Position numbers and translations under genes: made by a program | DNA from: Rosa chinensis | Lineage: Eukaryota > Streptophyta > Magnoliopsida > Rosales > Rosaceae | Assembly (NCBI RefSeq): GCF_002994745.2 | Contig: NC_037092.1 | Coordinates: forward strand, 9,290,501-9,354,500 | DNA: 64,000 nt | Reading direction: 5' to 3' | Notes under the pieces: generated by a model | The model's input: the letters and a program-made list of their open reading frames with translations, nothing else | Databases searched by the model: none | What the model was told of the DNA's origin: nothing | Part shown: positions 1-11,434 of the stretch, one piece after another | Numbering within the stretch: the stretch's first letter is position 1 | How the letters are laid out: the number at the start of each line of letters is the position of its first letter

Positions 1-1555
1 TTGTTTTCACAAATCCACAAACCACCCAAAACATATATATTTCACGTAAACATATATCTACTAATACATGAATACGTATGTATATATATACATCCCATAA
101 TATACATATATACACACGTAATCATCTACTCAAAAGTGCCACTAATACCATCTATAGTTTGCAGTTAACTAAATAACTCTCAAAACAATAAGGGTATTCC
201 CGTTCGTGAAATGAACTTCGTGAGATTACTCACCTCAGAATCCCGCTGCGTCTTCTATACAGAACCGAACTAGTACACTATCACCAACAACTCGTCCAAT
301 TCACCTTCTAGAAGCACCTATTCACCAATGATCTCAAATCAGTAACGATTCATAACCAATTTTAAGTCCGAAACCCCTGTTTTGAACTAAAATCCCCCAA
401 AGTGGCGCCAATCGAGGCAAAACCACATCCGAGACCTCCCGAAGTCTCTGGAATACGTCCACGATCGATGTGACCAAACCACAAGTCGATCGGACGCTCA
501 AATCCTCACGGATAGAATAATCGATCGGTATGAAATTGCAAAAATCATAACAATTCCATACGAACTCCAAAATTTGCATATTATATATCGAAACGCTCGT
601 ATCAACGAGTAGAACATATATAATACCAAAAACAGTTCTTTAAGTGGCCGGAACACCGCCGGAACGCCACCATAGACGGTGGTGCACCGCCACCGGCCAA
701 AACACATTATTTCACAAAACTCCCAACATCAAAGTTCTTCATCTAAGCATGCTTGTGAATTCTCATAACTAGCTCGAAGTCAGAAAACAAGCTTAAGGGA
801 TCGAAAACTACCTCACAAGCCGTGAACAGTAATCCCAACTGAGTTGATCGAATTTTCACGTGAATCGATCCAAACAACCACCATGGATCGATCAGCGAGC
901 TTGTTCTGAACTCAACCCAAGAAAATCGAAGCCGTGCCGACGTCGGAACTGTGTTTTCCGGTCGGGTCCGATTTCTCCAGTCTGCACCGCCTTGAACTGC
1001 CACCGAGACGGAGAATCGCTGTAAGAGAACACCAGAGGGACGACCAGACGGAGGAGACGACCCTGCTGGCCAAGTTTCAAGGCCGGAGACCGCCGCAGTT
1101 GGCCGGAAAAGTCGGGTCGGATCGGCCGGGTTCGGGTCGGGTCAGGCGGTTTTCTTCGATACTGAGGGAGCGGACGAGAGAGAAGAGAGAGAGAGGGAGT
1201 GGCTTCCGGAAAAGGAAAATGAGGAATGAATATATTTTCTGATTTTTCCTTTATATACTAAAATGGAAACTTTTTCCAATAGCCATAACTTCCTCATACG
1301 AACTCCGATTCTCGCGTTCCACATGTCCACGAACTCGTATCGACGCGCTCTACAACTTTCGTGAAGGAAGTTTTCGGAGAATCCCAACGAATAAAAAGTC
1401 AACCTTTGGCAATCCCCCTAAAACCATATTCTTCAATTAATTATTCGCCCGAAACACTTCCGCTCCATCCACGAGCCACGAAACCGTCCAATAGTTATAA
1501 AATTAATTCTGGAAAAATCCTCAGAAAAAAATTGTGAATTTCCCGGGGCATCACA
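1..1555 (-). repeat. 3' LTR (partial) of gag-only Ty3/gypsy-like element
   Basis: This stretch repeats at 5113-6667 with a constant offset of 5112 bp; by eye I find one substitution in 1555 bases (near 1412). Read on the minus strand, the LTR starts TGTGATGCCCCGGG at 1555 and continues off the left edge. A TATA-like TATATAA lies at about 1251-1257 on the minus strand. The short frames inside it (for example around 934-1242) recur in every LTR copy and are not genes. The near identity of the two LTRs indicates a recent insertion. Confidence 0.92.
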
Positions 1556-1570
1556 TTTTACCCCCCTTAA
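1556..1570 (-). other. polypurine tract of the retrotransposon
   Basis: On the minus strand the bases just before the 3' LTR read AAGGGGGGTAAAA, directly abutting TGTGATGCC. A purine run touching the 3' LTR is the expected plus-strand priming site of an LTR retrotransposon, and it fixes the element's orientation as minus. Confidence 0.85.
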
Positions 1571-1992
1571 AGAAATTTCGTCTCGAAATTTACACGCACC
1601 AATCCCACAAGTACGCATAAACCAAGCTCAAATCCAATTTTCATTCTCAGCAAGAATTCCTTCATTTCAAAGTACAACTTCCTCGATCAATAGTGGATAC
1701 AGGTACCTCACCTAATATCACAACAATAGGAATCGTTACCACACCACTTGGTGGTAACCCAATAATTTCATGAATTCCCGTCCTCGTACCCTACCCACTA
1801 AAACTCTTGTGACTGCAACACTACACACAGATCACACAAAAGTCCAGAATCCTGTTATCACAACAGTATCTGCACCACTCAACGATGATGTAACCCTTAC
1901 GTTACAAGAATTGAAAATGAAACCGTCAATTCAATTCAATTCGACCAAAGCCTATGCATCACAACATGCCACACTCATAGGTCAAACTAAAA
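1571..1992 (-). other. untranslated internal region between gag and polypurine tract
   Basis: About 420 bases between the gag stop and the polypurine tract. No protease, reverse transcriptase, RNase H or integrase motif is visible in any frame. An autonomous element would carry more than 3 kb of pol here, so this element cannot move without proteins from elsewhere. Confidence 0.7.
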
Positions 1993-3387
1993 TCAACAAG
2001 TAAAACCTATCACAACACAACATACGGAAAGAAGTATGCAACTATCACACATCGTTCTAACAACCCAAGTAGAAATAGATAAAGTACCTTCTTCCTCGGT
2101 ATTCTGTTGATCAATAGCAAACACCCTAGTCTGCCCCTGAGGCAGTTGCCTCTGCTGGTTCCCTTGTCCCCTACCCTGCTGCTGGGTACAATCCCTTGAG
2201 AAATGCCCTGTCTGGCCACATGTGAAACATACCAAATTCTTCGGTTTCGTGCAAACTCGAGCAACATGGCCCATCTCATTGCAATTGAAACACTTATGGT
2301 TTGCCACCTGCCCCACAGGTGCAACCCTAACAGGTGCAGCTGCAGCCCTAGCTGGCGCCTGCTGATGAGTCCTCTCTCTCATAACTTTAGGTTGGGTACA
2401 CTCCCGAACAACATGTCCCTTCAGTCCACACTTGTAACATTTCCTGCACTTCGGCTTCACACAACTCCTAGCCACATGCCCCAACTCGTTGCAGTTAAAA
2501 CATCTCAAAGGCACAGCTTGCCCAACAGGTGCAATCCAAGTAGGTTCAGTGGCTACACCAACAGGAGCCTGCTGACAAGTCTTCTGTCTTTTCCGAGACC
2601 CATCCTGAGTACCTGGTGCATTACTACCTTCCGCAATTGCCTTTCCCTTTCCTCGGAAATCTCCTACGATTGATGACTCCCCACGAGAAGCCTGGAGTTC
2701 CCGCTCGATTGCTATAGCCCTATCCAATATCATTGCCACAGTAGGCAGTCGAAGGATAATCATCCTCTCCCTGATCTCATAGTTCAATCCTTGTTCGAAC
2801 CTACGAGCCAACTTTTCTGCATCCATCGGCCAGACAAACCGATACAGTTGTGAAAATCGAGCCTCATAGTCTCTGACACTCATAGTTCCTTGAACTAGTG
2901 AGATAAAGTCGATCCCCAATTGCTCTCTAGCAGAAGCCGGAAAATACTTATCTCGAAAGAGTCCAACAAAACATCTCCAGGTCAAGGTGGCCACATCCTT
3001 TGTCTTCAGTACAAAATCCCACCACTGCTTTGCCTCATCCTGGAGGAGAAATGTAGCTACTATCCACCTCTCAACGTCAGTACAGATAATCATCTTAAAA
3101 TAGGTCTCCATGTTCTCGATCCATTGATCTGCCAACATGTGATCCGTACCTCCCTGGAATGGAACTCCTCCCAACCTCGAAATCTCCTTTGCCAACTTCG
3201 ACAAACGAGTGGGATCTACAACATTCGCAACCTCCACAACCGGTGGAACAGGCAGCTCAACATTCGATGCCTCGATATCATTCTCAAACATCTCCTCAAC
3301 AGGAGGAGGAATCCTGCCCCTACCTCTGGCTCCACCCCTGCCTCTGGGTCTACCTCGACCCCTAGCTCGGCCTCCTTGTGAATCCAT
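1993..3387 (-). CDS. gag: Gag protein of a pol-less Ty3/gypsy-like retrotransposon, four CCHC knuckles
   Basis: 464 codons from the ATG at 3387. The N-terminus is an Arg/Gly-rich tail (RGRGRPRGRGG). Residues about 55-230 form a retrotransposon Gag domain, with WIENMETYF, AKQWWD, FRDKYFP and RRFEQGL. The C-terminal half has four CX2CX4HX4C zinc knuckles: CFNCNELGHVARSC, CYKCGLKGHVVREC, CFNCNEMGHVARVC and CFTCGQTGHFSRDC. The knuckles come as two pairs, each preceded by a similar QQAP...APVGQ linker, so the pair was duplicated internally. The frame ends soon after EEEGTLSIS, where protease would begin in related elements; the remaining residues look like a deletion junction. Gag would package the element RNA into cytoplasmic particles. 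The frame is uninterrupted, as expected for a young copy. No pol is present. Confidence 0.9.
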   Translation of the reverse strand: MDSQGGRARGRGRPRGRGGARGRGRIPPPVEEMFENDIEASNVELPVPPVVEVANVVDPTRLSKLAKEISRLGGVPFQGGTDHMLADQWIENMETYFKMIICTDVERWIVATFLLQDEAKQWWDFVLKTKDVATLTWRCFVGLFRDKYFPASAREQLGIDFISLVQGTMSVRDYEARFSQLYRFVWPMDAEKLARRFEQGLNYEIRERMIILRLPTVAMILDRAIAIERELQASRGESSIVGDFRGKGKAIAEGSNAPGTQDGSRKRQKTCQQAPVGVATEPTWIAPVGQAVPLRCFNCNELGHVARSCVKPKCRKCYKCGLKGHVVRECTQPKVMRERTHQQAPARAAAAPVRVAPVGQVANHKCFNCNEMGHVARVCTKPKNLVCFTCGQTGHFSRDCTQQQGRGQGNQQRQLPQGQTRVFAIDQQNTEEEGTLSISTWVVRTMCDSCILLSVCCVVIGFTC

Positions 3388-3741
3388 CACCTAAGAAGCA
3401 TAACAACCTGTGATTAATACTTGTACAACTTCCAACTACAAGTATAAGTCAACAACATGACTAAATCAACCACCTTACTACGTCAGAAGATACAATTCTA
3501 TCCCCTACGTAAATCTTGAGTCAAATCTAAAGGTCCTCATTCCTCAAAAGATTATAACTCCTAGAAGCTACCTTAAGCTCCTACACTTGGTTCACTGAGC
3601 TAACACTACCCTGATGACTCGCAATCCAACACTCATTGCATACCCAATGACTATATCAATACCGAAGAGCATCAGATGGGGATCCGCTGCAGACGGGCAA
3701 TCACTCGAGGAGTATTGATTGTCACCAAATATGCACCTTAC

Positions 3742-3753
3742 GCTCTGATACCA
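3742..3753 (-). other. primer-binding site (initiator Met tRNA)
   Basis: The minus strand reads TGGTATCAGAGC, three bases after the end of the 5' LTR. This is the standard plant primer-binding site complementary to the 3' end of initiator tRNA-Met. It confirms that 3757-6667 is the 5' LTR. Confidence 0.92.
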
Positions 3754-3756
3754 ATC

Positions 3757-6667
3757 TGTCACGCCCCTGATTTTACACACATGAAAATCGATATATAAAC
3801 CCCATAATTATATATGCGTGAACGTCCAGTCATCAATACAAAATACCTGGAATCTTTTTCCCTTTAACTTACACACTTATTGATGCCCTGAACCCTCAAA
3901 GTTAATATACACTCGCTCCAAAGAGTTATATATTACACAAGCTTACGAATTAAATTGTCAACAACAAGATAAACGTAATGCTCCTCAGAGCTCACTACAA
4001 CGGAAGTCCAAATAACGGTAAAGTCACAAAATTGGCTTCCTACCGTAAAGCTGCTAGCTCGCTGCCTCAACCTCGATTATCCTAACCTGCAGGATTAACC
4101 CCTACACCGTTGGAATGGTGCACCGGGTTGCCACACAACACCCCGGTAAGCTTTTGCAAGCCCGTATGAGTAACTCAAACCACACACAACTCACGCCAAA
4201 AATAAGGAAAACAACTCACGCTTTGATTCCTTAAAACACGAAATAAAGGAGAATAACTCACACTTTAATTTCCTTTCAAATCGAAATAAAAGAAAGCAAC
4301 TCACACCTTGTTTCCTTTTAAAACGAAACATAGAAAACAACCCACACTTGAATTCTATCAATAAAACATAGAAAGCAACTCACTCCTTGATTTCTATCAG
4401 TAAAACATAGAAAGCAACTCACTCCTTGATTTCTATCAGTAAAACATAGAAAGCAACTCACTCCTTGATTTCTATCAGTAAAACATAGAAAACAACTCAC
4501 ACCTTGTTTCCTATCAAATGTACCATAATCGTACCATAGAAAGCAACTCACACCTTGATTTCTATCAAAACGTTAATAAGGAAAACAACTCACACCTTGT
4601 CCCCTTAAAAACCATTAATAAGGAAGCAACTCACACCTTGTTCCCTAAAAATACGTAATGTCATGAGTTGTAAATAACCAATTCCCGTTACCCCATGAAT
4701 TACCTATATGGCAGACAGATTAGAGCTCTAACTGAAAAACGTAACCACTCGTCCGGCCAAAGACGTGGTCACCTGAGATTCTGCCCAAGGTCTTAGACCT
4801 TCGATCCTCGGGCCGCAATGTCCCTTGGAGCAAAACATTAAAGGAGTCGCATCTGACCCAAAATGTTACACAAATCGCAACGCTTTTGAAAACAATCGAA
4901 ATCAACATTTCCATAATCATTGTTTTCCGAAAAAGCCATAACACAAAACAATAAAAAGCATCAATTCATGCCCATTGTTTTCATACCCAAATCTCAACAC
5001 TTTTCTCAAATCTCAACGCTTTTCAAAACAAATCGAAATCAATCATTTCCACAAATCATTTGTTTTCCAAAAGCCACACCCCAAAACAATAAAAAGCATC
5101 ATTTCATGCATATTGTTTTCACAAATCCACAAACCACCCAAAACATATATATTTCACGTAAACATATATCTACTAATACATGAATACGTATGTATATATA
5201 TACATCCCATAATATACATATATACACACGTAATCATCTACTCAAAAGTGCCACTAATACCATCTATAGTTTGCAGTTAACTAAATAACTCTCAAAACAA
5301 TAAGGGTATTCCCGTTCGTGAAATGAACTTCGTGAGATTACTCACCTCAGAATCCCGCTGCGTCTTCTATACAGAACCGAACTAGTACACTATCACCAAC
5401 AACTCGTCCAATTCACCTTCTAGAAGCACCTATTCACCAATGATCTCAAATCAGTAACGATTCATAACCAATTTTAAGTCCGAAACCCCTGTTTTGAACT
5501 AAAATCCCCCAAAGTGGCGCCAATCGAGGCAAAACCACATCCGAGACCTCCCGAAGTCTCTGGAATACGTCCACGATCGATGTGACCAAACCACAAGTCG
5601 ATCGGACGCTCAAATCCTCACGGATAGAATAATCGATCGGTATGAAATTGCAAAAATCATAACAATTCCATACGAACTCCAAAATTTGCATATTATATAT
5701 CGAAACGCTCGTATCAACGAGTAGAACATATATAATACCAAAAACAGTTCTTTAAGTGGCCGGAACACCGCCGGAACGCCACCATAGACGGTGGTGCACC
5801 GCCACCGGCCAAAACACATTATTTCACAAAACTCCCAACATCAAAGTTCTTCATCTAAGCATGCTTGTGAATTCTCATAACTAGCTCGAAGTCAGAAAAC
5901 AAGCTTAAGGGATCGAAAACTACCTCACAAGCCGTGAACAGTAATCCCAACTGAGTTGATCGAATTTTCACGTGAATCGATCCAAACAACCACCATGGAT
6001 CGATCAGCGAGCTTGTTCTGAACTCAACCCAAGAAAATCGAAGCCGTGCCGACGTCGGAACTGTGTTTTCCGGTCGGGTCCGATTTCTCCAGTCTGCACC
6101 GCCTTGAACTGCCACCGAGACGGAGAATCGCTGTAAGAGAACACCAGAGGGACGACCAGACGGAGGAGACGACCCTGCTGGCCAAGTTTCAAGGCCGGAG
6201 ACCGCCGCAGTTGGCCGGAAAAGTCGGGTCGGATCGGCCGGGTTCGGGTCGGGTCAGGCGGTTTTCTTCGATACTGAGGGAGCGGACGAGAGAGAAGAGA
6301 GAGAGAGGGAGTGGCTTCCGGAAAAGGAAAATGAGGAATGAATATATTTTCTGATTTTTCCTTTATATACTAAAATGGAAACTTTTTCCAATAGCCATAA
6401 CTTCCTCATACGAACTCCGATTCTCGCGTTCCACATGTCCACGAACTCGTATCGACGCGCTCTACAACTTTCGTGAAGGAAGTTTTCGGAGAATCCCAAC
6501 GAATAAAAAGTCAACCTTTGGCAACCCCCCTAAAACCATATTCTTCAATTAATTATTCGCCCGAAACACTTCCGCTCCATCCACGAGCCACGAAACCGTC
6601 CAATAGTTATAAAATTAATTCTGGAAAAATCCTCAGAAAAAAATTGTGAATTTCCCGGGGCATCACA
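3757..6667 (-). repeat. 5' LTR of gag-only element (2911 bp)
   Basis: The ends are TGTCACGCCCC at 3757 and GGGGCATCACA at 6667, giving TGT...ACA termini. A minus-strand TATATAA at about 6363-6369 is a plausible promoter. 4318-4551 holds a 39-bp tandem repeat. The outside flank at 6668 (ataattatatcc) matches position 37232 in an uninterrupted copy of the locus, so 37231/37232 shows the empty site; the predicted target duplication is ATAAT, but its other copy lies beyond the left edge. Confidence 0.93.
4318..4551. repeat. 39-bp minisatellite inside the LTR
   Basis: About five tandem units of 39 bp, each containing acatagaaagcaactcac followed by tccttgatttctatcag. Because 39 is a multiple of 3, the minus strand shows a repeating peptide (SCFLCFTDRNQGV), but this has no gene context. 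The same array has about eight or nine units in the solo LTR at 13156-13506. Confidence 0.85.
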
Positions 6668-7001
6668 ATAATTATATCCAAAAATAATATATTTATTTTA
6701 TGTGGACTTTCCAATTCAATAATATTATATTGTATTTCTTATTATTTTCCTTATCTATTTTCATTTTCCAATTTCACTACATACTCATTAAAGCATTCAT
6801 ATATCTTTAACAAGAACTAAAAATATGATTAAGATCATGTGACATAAAAATATATGTTATATATGTTGAACGCATATTGGTGAGGGAAAATAAAATAAAT
6901 CATGTTATGATTTATGACCAAAATCTAAGTCAATCCATTATATTAGTAAAAAAAAAAAAAAACTATCGGTTAAAAAAAAACTAAAAACATCAAAATAATT
7001 A
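6668..7001. repeat. left flank of the duplicated block, copy 1
   Basis: AT-rich DNA nearly identical to 37232-37562, with small A-run length differences. It ends with AAATAATTA (6993-7001), the same 9-bp target duplication that flanks the full-length MULE at 37563-47177. No gene seen. Confidence 0.88.
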
Positions 7002-7242
7002 GGGGATGTGACCAGTTACCCATTTTTAGCCCAATATTTGCCCAATCACTCCACCTTCAACTGTTTGTGCCCACTTACCCAATTCGACAGTGTCAAGACT
7101 CATCTAGGCTCCAGAATAAAATGTTATTACGGTAGTGCCACTACACTAAAACTGCACGACTCGTCAGTAACCCATCTCTATCAAACGTCAAACTGATTCA
7201 AATCTCTTCGTCCCTCCATACCCGATTCTCTCTCTCTCTGCC

Positions 7243-7285
<43 letters not shown>

Positions 7286-7577
7286 TGGATTCTCACCGTT
7301 CTACGGCGATGACGCTTCAAGGTCCGGCAATTGTTTTCCCTTTTTCGGCTTCGAAGATATCAAAACAGGTAAAAACTCAATTTCCGACTCCCTTTTCCAG
7401 TTTTTTTCATGTTTTCTGAGGGACCTATTACAAAATCTTCCGTTTAAAGTAGTTTTAAGTTTCATTTTGGTTACATATCTGTGAAATTTCCGGAACGACT
7501 TTGCATGTTCCGAAATCGGTGAAATATAGGGTTTCTGGTTCATAAATTAGAAAATCTGATACGAATGTTGTTTGTCG
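7002..7577. mobile_element. MULE left-end remnant (copy 1)
   Basis: Matches 37563-38200, the left end of the full-length MULE: terminal GGGGATGTGACCAGTTACCC, a CT run (about 7245-7282) and a short exon-like block with a GTAAAA donor at about 7369. At about 7577 the match stops and the sequence jumps to DNA lying outside the right end of the MULE. The whole interior and right terminal repeat are therefore deleted in this copy. The junction sits in a T-run (gcattttttttt), suggesting repair with microhomology. Confidence 0.85.
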
Positions 7578-9029
7578 AGCATTTTTTTTTTGTACAGCTA
7601 AAATAGAAAAAAAAAATACAGAATAGTTCGTGGCATTTTTTTTATTGATTAGACATTAATTTTTGAAACTCAAGTTTGATTAAGAAATGTATATTTAGTT
7701 AAGATTTATAGAGTGATTAAATCATTTAAATGACTAAATTTTTTATTTTAAATATAATAATTTATTTGCAAATTATATGAGTGAGGTTATTTGAGGAAGT
7801 TTAGTGAGGTTTAGTGAGTAAATTTAGTATTTGAAAAATTGATAAGAGGTGTAAAAAGCATAGAGGTCAAGTGAATAAATTTGGAGGTTCCAAAAGAAAA
7901 ACTCTTACCTCTTTAGATGGATCAAAACCTTCGTATGAATACCCATCTAGAATATCTATTTGATTGGATCATGAAGTTGAACAACTTGACAATTCTATAA
8001 TACAGGTGTAGAAATAAGAAGAAAGTGATCAGAATAAAGGAGAAGAAAAGAGACAAGATATAGGGTGTAAAAAAATGATGGTAAGGTACGATCATTTTAT
8101 ATAAGTTATAATTTTTTTTAATAACGATGCATCAATTAAGGGTTTTGTTGTGCTAATGACATATTATAACTGATATGGTTTTTATGAATACCAAATTGAT
8201 TGAAAAATAACATTAACTCTCAATTTATTGATGCATAAATTATTGATTGTTTTGAGTAATATTGTTATGGGTAAATTTGGTATGTGAAAAATTAGAAGTA
8301 GACCCATCATGCTAATATAGGAAAGTAAGCTGATGTGGATGCTTAGTCACTGGACCGCAATTAACAAAATTTATCTTCCAGATTACAATCAAAACAGGTT
8401 ATGGTTTTTGGACTTATATATGGATTTAAATGGATTGTAAGTGTTATATAAGAGTAATTGGTGAATTTTTTTGGTTTTTGATTGGGGGTGAGGTGATTAT
8501 GTTAACAAGTTAGTAACACACTCATTCAATCAGTATTTAGACCAGAATTTTGGAAGATACCTCAGTAAATGCATACTAATCCCCGGACTCCCCTCCGTAG
8601 GCGCACCGAACTCAAAGGTCTCTAGTGCTTGCTGGATTTTTTCTTCTTCTTTTTTATGAAATTATTAAAATATGAGTTATTATTGAAAATAAGAAGAAAT
8701 TATTTATTGCTCCGTATATTAAGATGTTTATTTGGTACAAATAGCAACGTGAAACATTATTTCCTCATCAGGTGATGTAAGATCCTCTACAAGTTCACAG
8801 TCTAACGGTTTTGTCAAATCAGTCATTTTCAATAACTTGCATTGAAGTTTTGGTTTTGGTATTCAATTAGGTAGGATAATATTTATATCACTAAAGGAGT
8901 TATCGTCAACTTGCGAATGTTAAATTACGTTTGTACGTTCACACTCACAATTGCAAAATAGGTATAAATAATGGATTGTTGTTGATAATACATATCACAA
9001 AAATATAAGCATTAGTGTAGTAGCTAGCC
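7578..9029. repeat. right flank of the duplicated block, copy 1 (upstream of cysteine-rich gene)
   Basis: AT-rich sequence shared with 25099-26018, 29591-30626 and 47310-48748. No coding potential seen. It contains the promoter of the cysteine-rich gene at 9030. Confidence 0.88.
8963..8970 (+). promoter_or_regulatory. TATA box of cysteine-rich gene, copy 1
   Basis: TATAAATA, 60 bases before the ATG. It is conserved at the same distance in the copies at 30560 and 48682. Confidence 0.6.
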
Positions 9030-9353
9030 ATGGATTCAAAGGTATTTTGTTTCATGTTTCTAGCACTCTTCCCAGTCTTCTCAACATCAGAGCCTTGGGC
9101 AATTCTTTTTCCACCTGTAAATGAAGATGGTAAGACATACCAAAGGTTTAATGGTCAAGCTTATATGTGCAAGGAAATAGGGCCAAAGTGCCAATATTGG
9201 TTATTAAGTGGTGAAGCAAATAAATATTGTAAAGCAGAGTGCAAAAAGAAAGGGTACCCCGAAGCTGAATGCACCTCTACCGGGTGGGTTCAAAAGGAAT
9301 GTTTTTGCTACGAACCTTCCGGATGGCCTAGAAATGGTTTTTTTATCTTTTGA
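9030..9353 (+). CDS. secreted defensin-like cysteine-rich peptide, copy 1
   Basis: 107 aa, uninterrupted. Residues 1-20 (MDSKVFCFMFLALFPVFSTS) are a signal peptide. The mature part has seven cysteines in the order C-X6-C-X12-C-X3-C-X9-C-X8-C-X-C. The CX3C and CXC pairs are the hallmark of the cysteine-stabilised alpha-beta fold of plant defensin-like proteins. The usual eighth, C-terminal cysteine is missing; the chain ends in an aromatic tail (GWPRNGFFIF). Many such proteins act in defence or cell signalling outside the cell, but nothing here shows a target. It precedes a UREG fragment on the opposite strand, as in the other copies. Differs from the other copies at Leu/Ile (PWAILFPP). Confidence 0.75.
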   Translation: MDSKVFCFMFLALFPVFSTSEPWAILFPPVNEDGKTYQRFNGQAYMCKEIGPKCQYWLLSGEANKYCKAECKKKGYPEAECTSTGWVQKECFCYEPSGWPRNGFFIF

Positions 9354-10016
9354 GCAAACCTAGAAAGCTAACCCTAAGAGGTAGCTTCAGATTCTTTAAT
9401 ATATATTCATAATGATCGATTAAAGAAATACATTCATATATGGTCTTTGTCTTGCCACTTTATTTTAATTTTATGGGAGATTTCTGTTGATGACACATCA
9501 GTAAAAATAATGCATTTTTCTTTTATAAAAGATTATTGTCAACCGAGAGCTATTCCGATCCCTAAAAATTTATAGCTTTCAATTTCATTTTTGCCAATCT
9601 CAATTGAGTTTACCTAAAATTTCATTACAATTTGCGTCATCGTAAAAATTTTGTTGATATATTTATGAATTTTCAAATCCTCAATATTTTTGTGCGTGGA
9701 GGGGATAGACCCTTTTCAGAAACCAAAGACTTCTATCGCTTTATCTTCTTCATCTCAGAACAAGTTCAAAACAATTTTTTGGATTTGATGATTCATCTTT
9801 ATAAGCATAGAGAAAAAAAAGAATGACAACTCAATTAGATATAAAAATTGTGACACTAAACAGTAATAGCATAGCAACAATGCGTTCCTCATCATTCACC
9901 GCTCCACTCCCGCAGGGGCGGAGTAGTGTTAAACATTTACACATTTATTCTAAGAGGTAGACAGAGATTTGGAAAAAAGATGCAGAAACCAAATTCAGTG
10001 AAAAAGCGTCGGTGGC

Positions 10017-10501
10017 TCATTGGCGCTTATTTCCTGTTGCTAGTTCCCAAGCCTGTATTATGTGGTTCACGATTTCCTCAACTCCTTGCCCGTGCTTCAC
10101 CTGAGCAAAGACATATAGGTTCACAAGGATATGAATCATGGAAACTGAAATTTAACATTTGAAGCAATTCCGAAAGCCATAGACATCAAATAAGACCTAT
10201 ACAGATAAAAATTTGAAATTTGTCACGGTAACATGACAGATTTGCGAATGGAGACAGGGTTGTAGTGTCTCTTTTCTGCTAAGAATAAGTGATATCATGG
10301 GAAAATACTGCTAGATATAACTAACACAGATTATAATCATAATAGTATAGACCTTTCAAGATACTTCTACAATGCAAAAATGCTAGCTAACTAATTTAAC
10401 CATTCAATCAACCAACCTGAGCAAAGACAAATGGCCCTCCATCTCGCATTCGAAGTGCGTCACGCTCCAACTGCTTGTGCAAGGTCAGTCTTGTTTATCA
10501 C
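10017..10501 (-). pseudogene. UREG: UREG fragment, copy 1 (last two exons only)
   Basis: Matches exons 5 and 6 of the complete gene at 49841-52201. Exon 6 is 10017-10100 ([13 protein letters not shown]..., stop at 10017). Exon 5 is 10417-10501 but has lost 20 bp that encode VMERDAL in the intact gene, which shifts the frame. Exons 1-4 are absent because the match ends at 10587, in intron 4, where LTR-like DNA begins. It cannot make UreG. Confidence 0.88.
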
Positions 10502-10587
10502 CTACAATCAAATGTTGTCGAGTCACACATATGAATTCCTCATCAGAGGTTATCAAGTCACAATCAAACAACTAAAGTATAGGATAT

Positions 10588-11434
10588 TGTTTATGTTGAG
10601 CTATTGTTGTTGTTGGAAAAATTGTGAAAAATAGAGATTTGAGGATGGTTTAATTAGTAGGATTTTATTAGCCTGATTTTCTTAGTGTTGGAATTTTGTT
10701 GTGGAAGATTTGGTGATTATTGTGGTGTAGTTTTGGCCAAAAGAAAAAAAAAAGGAAGAAGAAAAGAAATGGATTTGTTTTTGGAAGAAAAGGAAAATAA
10801 AGAAAATGGTAAAAATTGGATTAAAGGAGGTTTTACTGTGGTAAAGTGGTAAAAAGTGAAGAAGGTGAAAGTAAAGGTAAATTCGGTAAAAAGGAGGTAA
10901 AAAGTAAAAGTGAAAGTGTGGAGGTAAAAGTAATGGTAAAAGTGAAAAAGTGAAAAAGGAGAAGTAAATCGGTAGAAGTAAAAGTAAAACTTTATTTATA
11001 ATTATTTATTTATTGGTTTTAATAAATAAGAATTATTTACTTATTTATTTTTAATAAATAATAAATAATGGTAAATAAAGGTTTACTTGGTCAACAGTCA
11101 GAAGTCAAAGTCAAATAGTCAAAAGTCAACTCCAAGAGTTGACCATGGTTGACCGACCTCGTACAACTGAGGATCGACTCAACTTTGGTCGCTCGGATTG
11201 GCGAAAGTTTAGCGGAGCGATAAGGACGTTTTCCTTTTTAAGAAAGAATTTAGTTTCCCAAATTGGTAAAGGTTGAAAGAAATAATTAATGGCCTCATTG
11301 AAATAAAAAGGGTTTAGTGTACACGGTTACTTAAGGTTGATCATGATGTTTACCTGGATAATTACTTACAAATTAAGTAATGGTTCAGGAAACACGATCG
11401 TTAAGGAAGCTTAAGCGGAAAGCATCAGATATAT
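10588..11434. repeat. LTR-like remnant, left part
   Basis: The UREG intron sequence stops at 10587 and new DNA begins TGTTTATGTTGAGC. It is rich in GGTAAAAGTGAAAG-type purine repeats (10840-10990) and has no coding potential. I read it as the start of an LTR cut by the CACTA-type element at 11435, with its far end at 21882 (GGGTCGCCACA). The flanks GATAT on the left and TCAAC on the right do not match, so it is not a clean single insertion. Confidence 0.45.

Noticed and set aside
934..1242. 102-aa frame repeated at 6046 and 14977
   Set aside because: It lies in the LTR and repeats only because the LTR repeats; no domain, and it overlaps frames on the other strand.
4318..4551. Cys-rich repetitive frame SCFLCFTDRNQGV, also at 13156-13506
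   Set aside because: By-product of a 39-bp tandem repeat within an LTR; no start context or function.
7301..7543. 80-aa minus-strand frame repeated at 37924
   Set aside because: Lies antisense to the MULE leader and first intron; no support beyond being open.
9632..9826. 64-aa frame present in all three block copies (also 31335 and 49456)
   Set aside because: The copies are too recent for conservation to mean anything; no domain, signal peptide or promoter. It lies in the shared 3' spacer between the cysteine-rich gene and UREG.
9926..10162. 78-aa plus-strand frame repeated at 31629 and 49750
   Set aside because: It is the antisense of UREG exon 6 and its surroundings.
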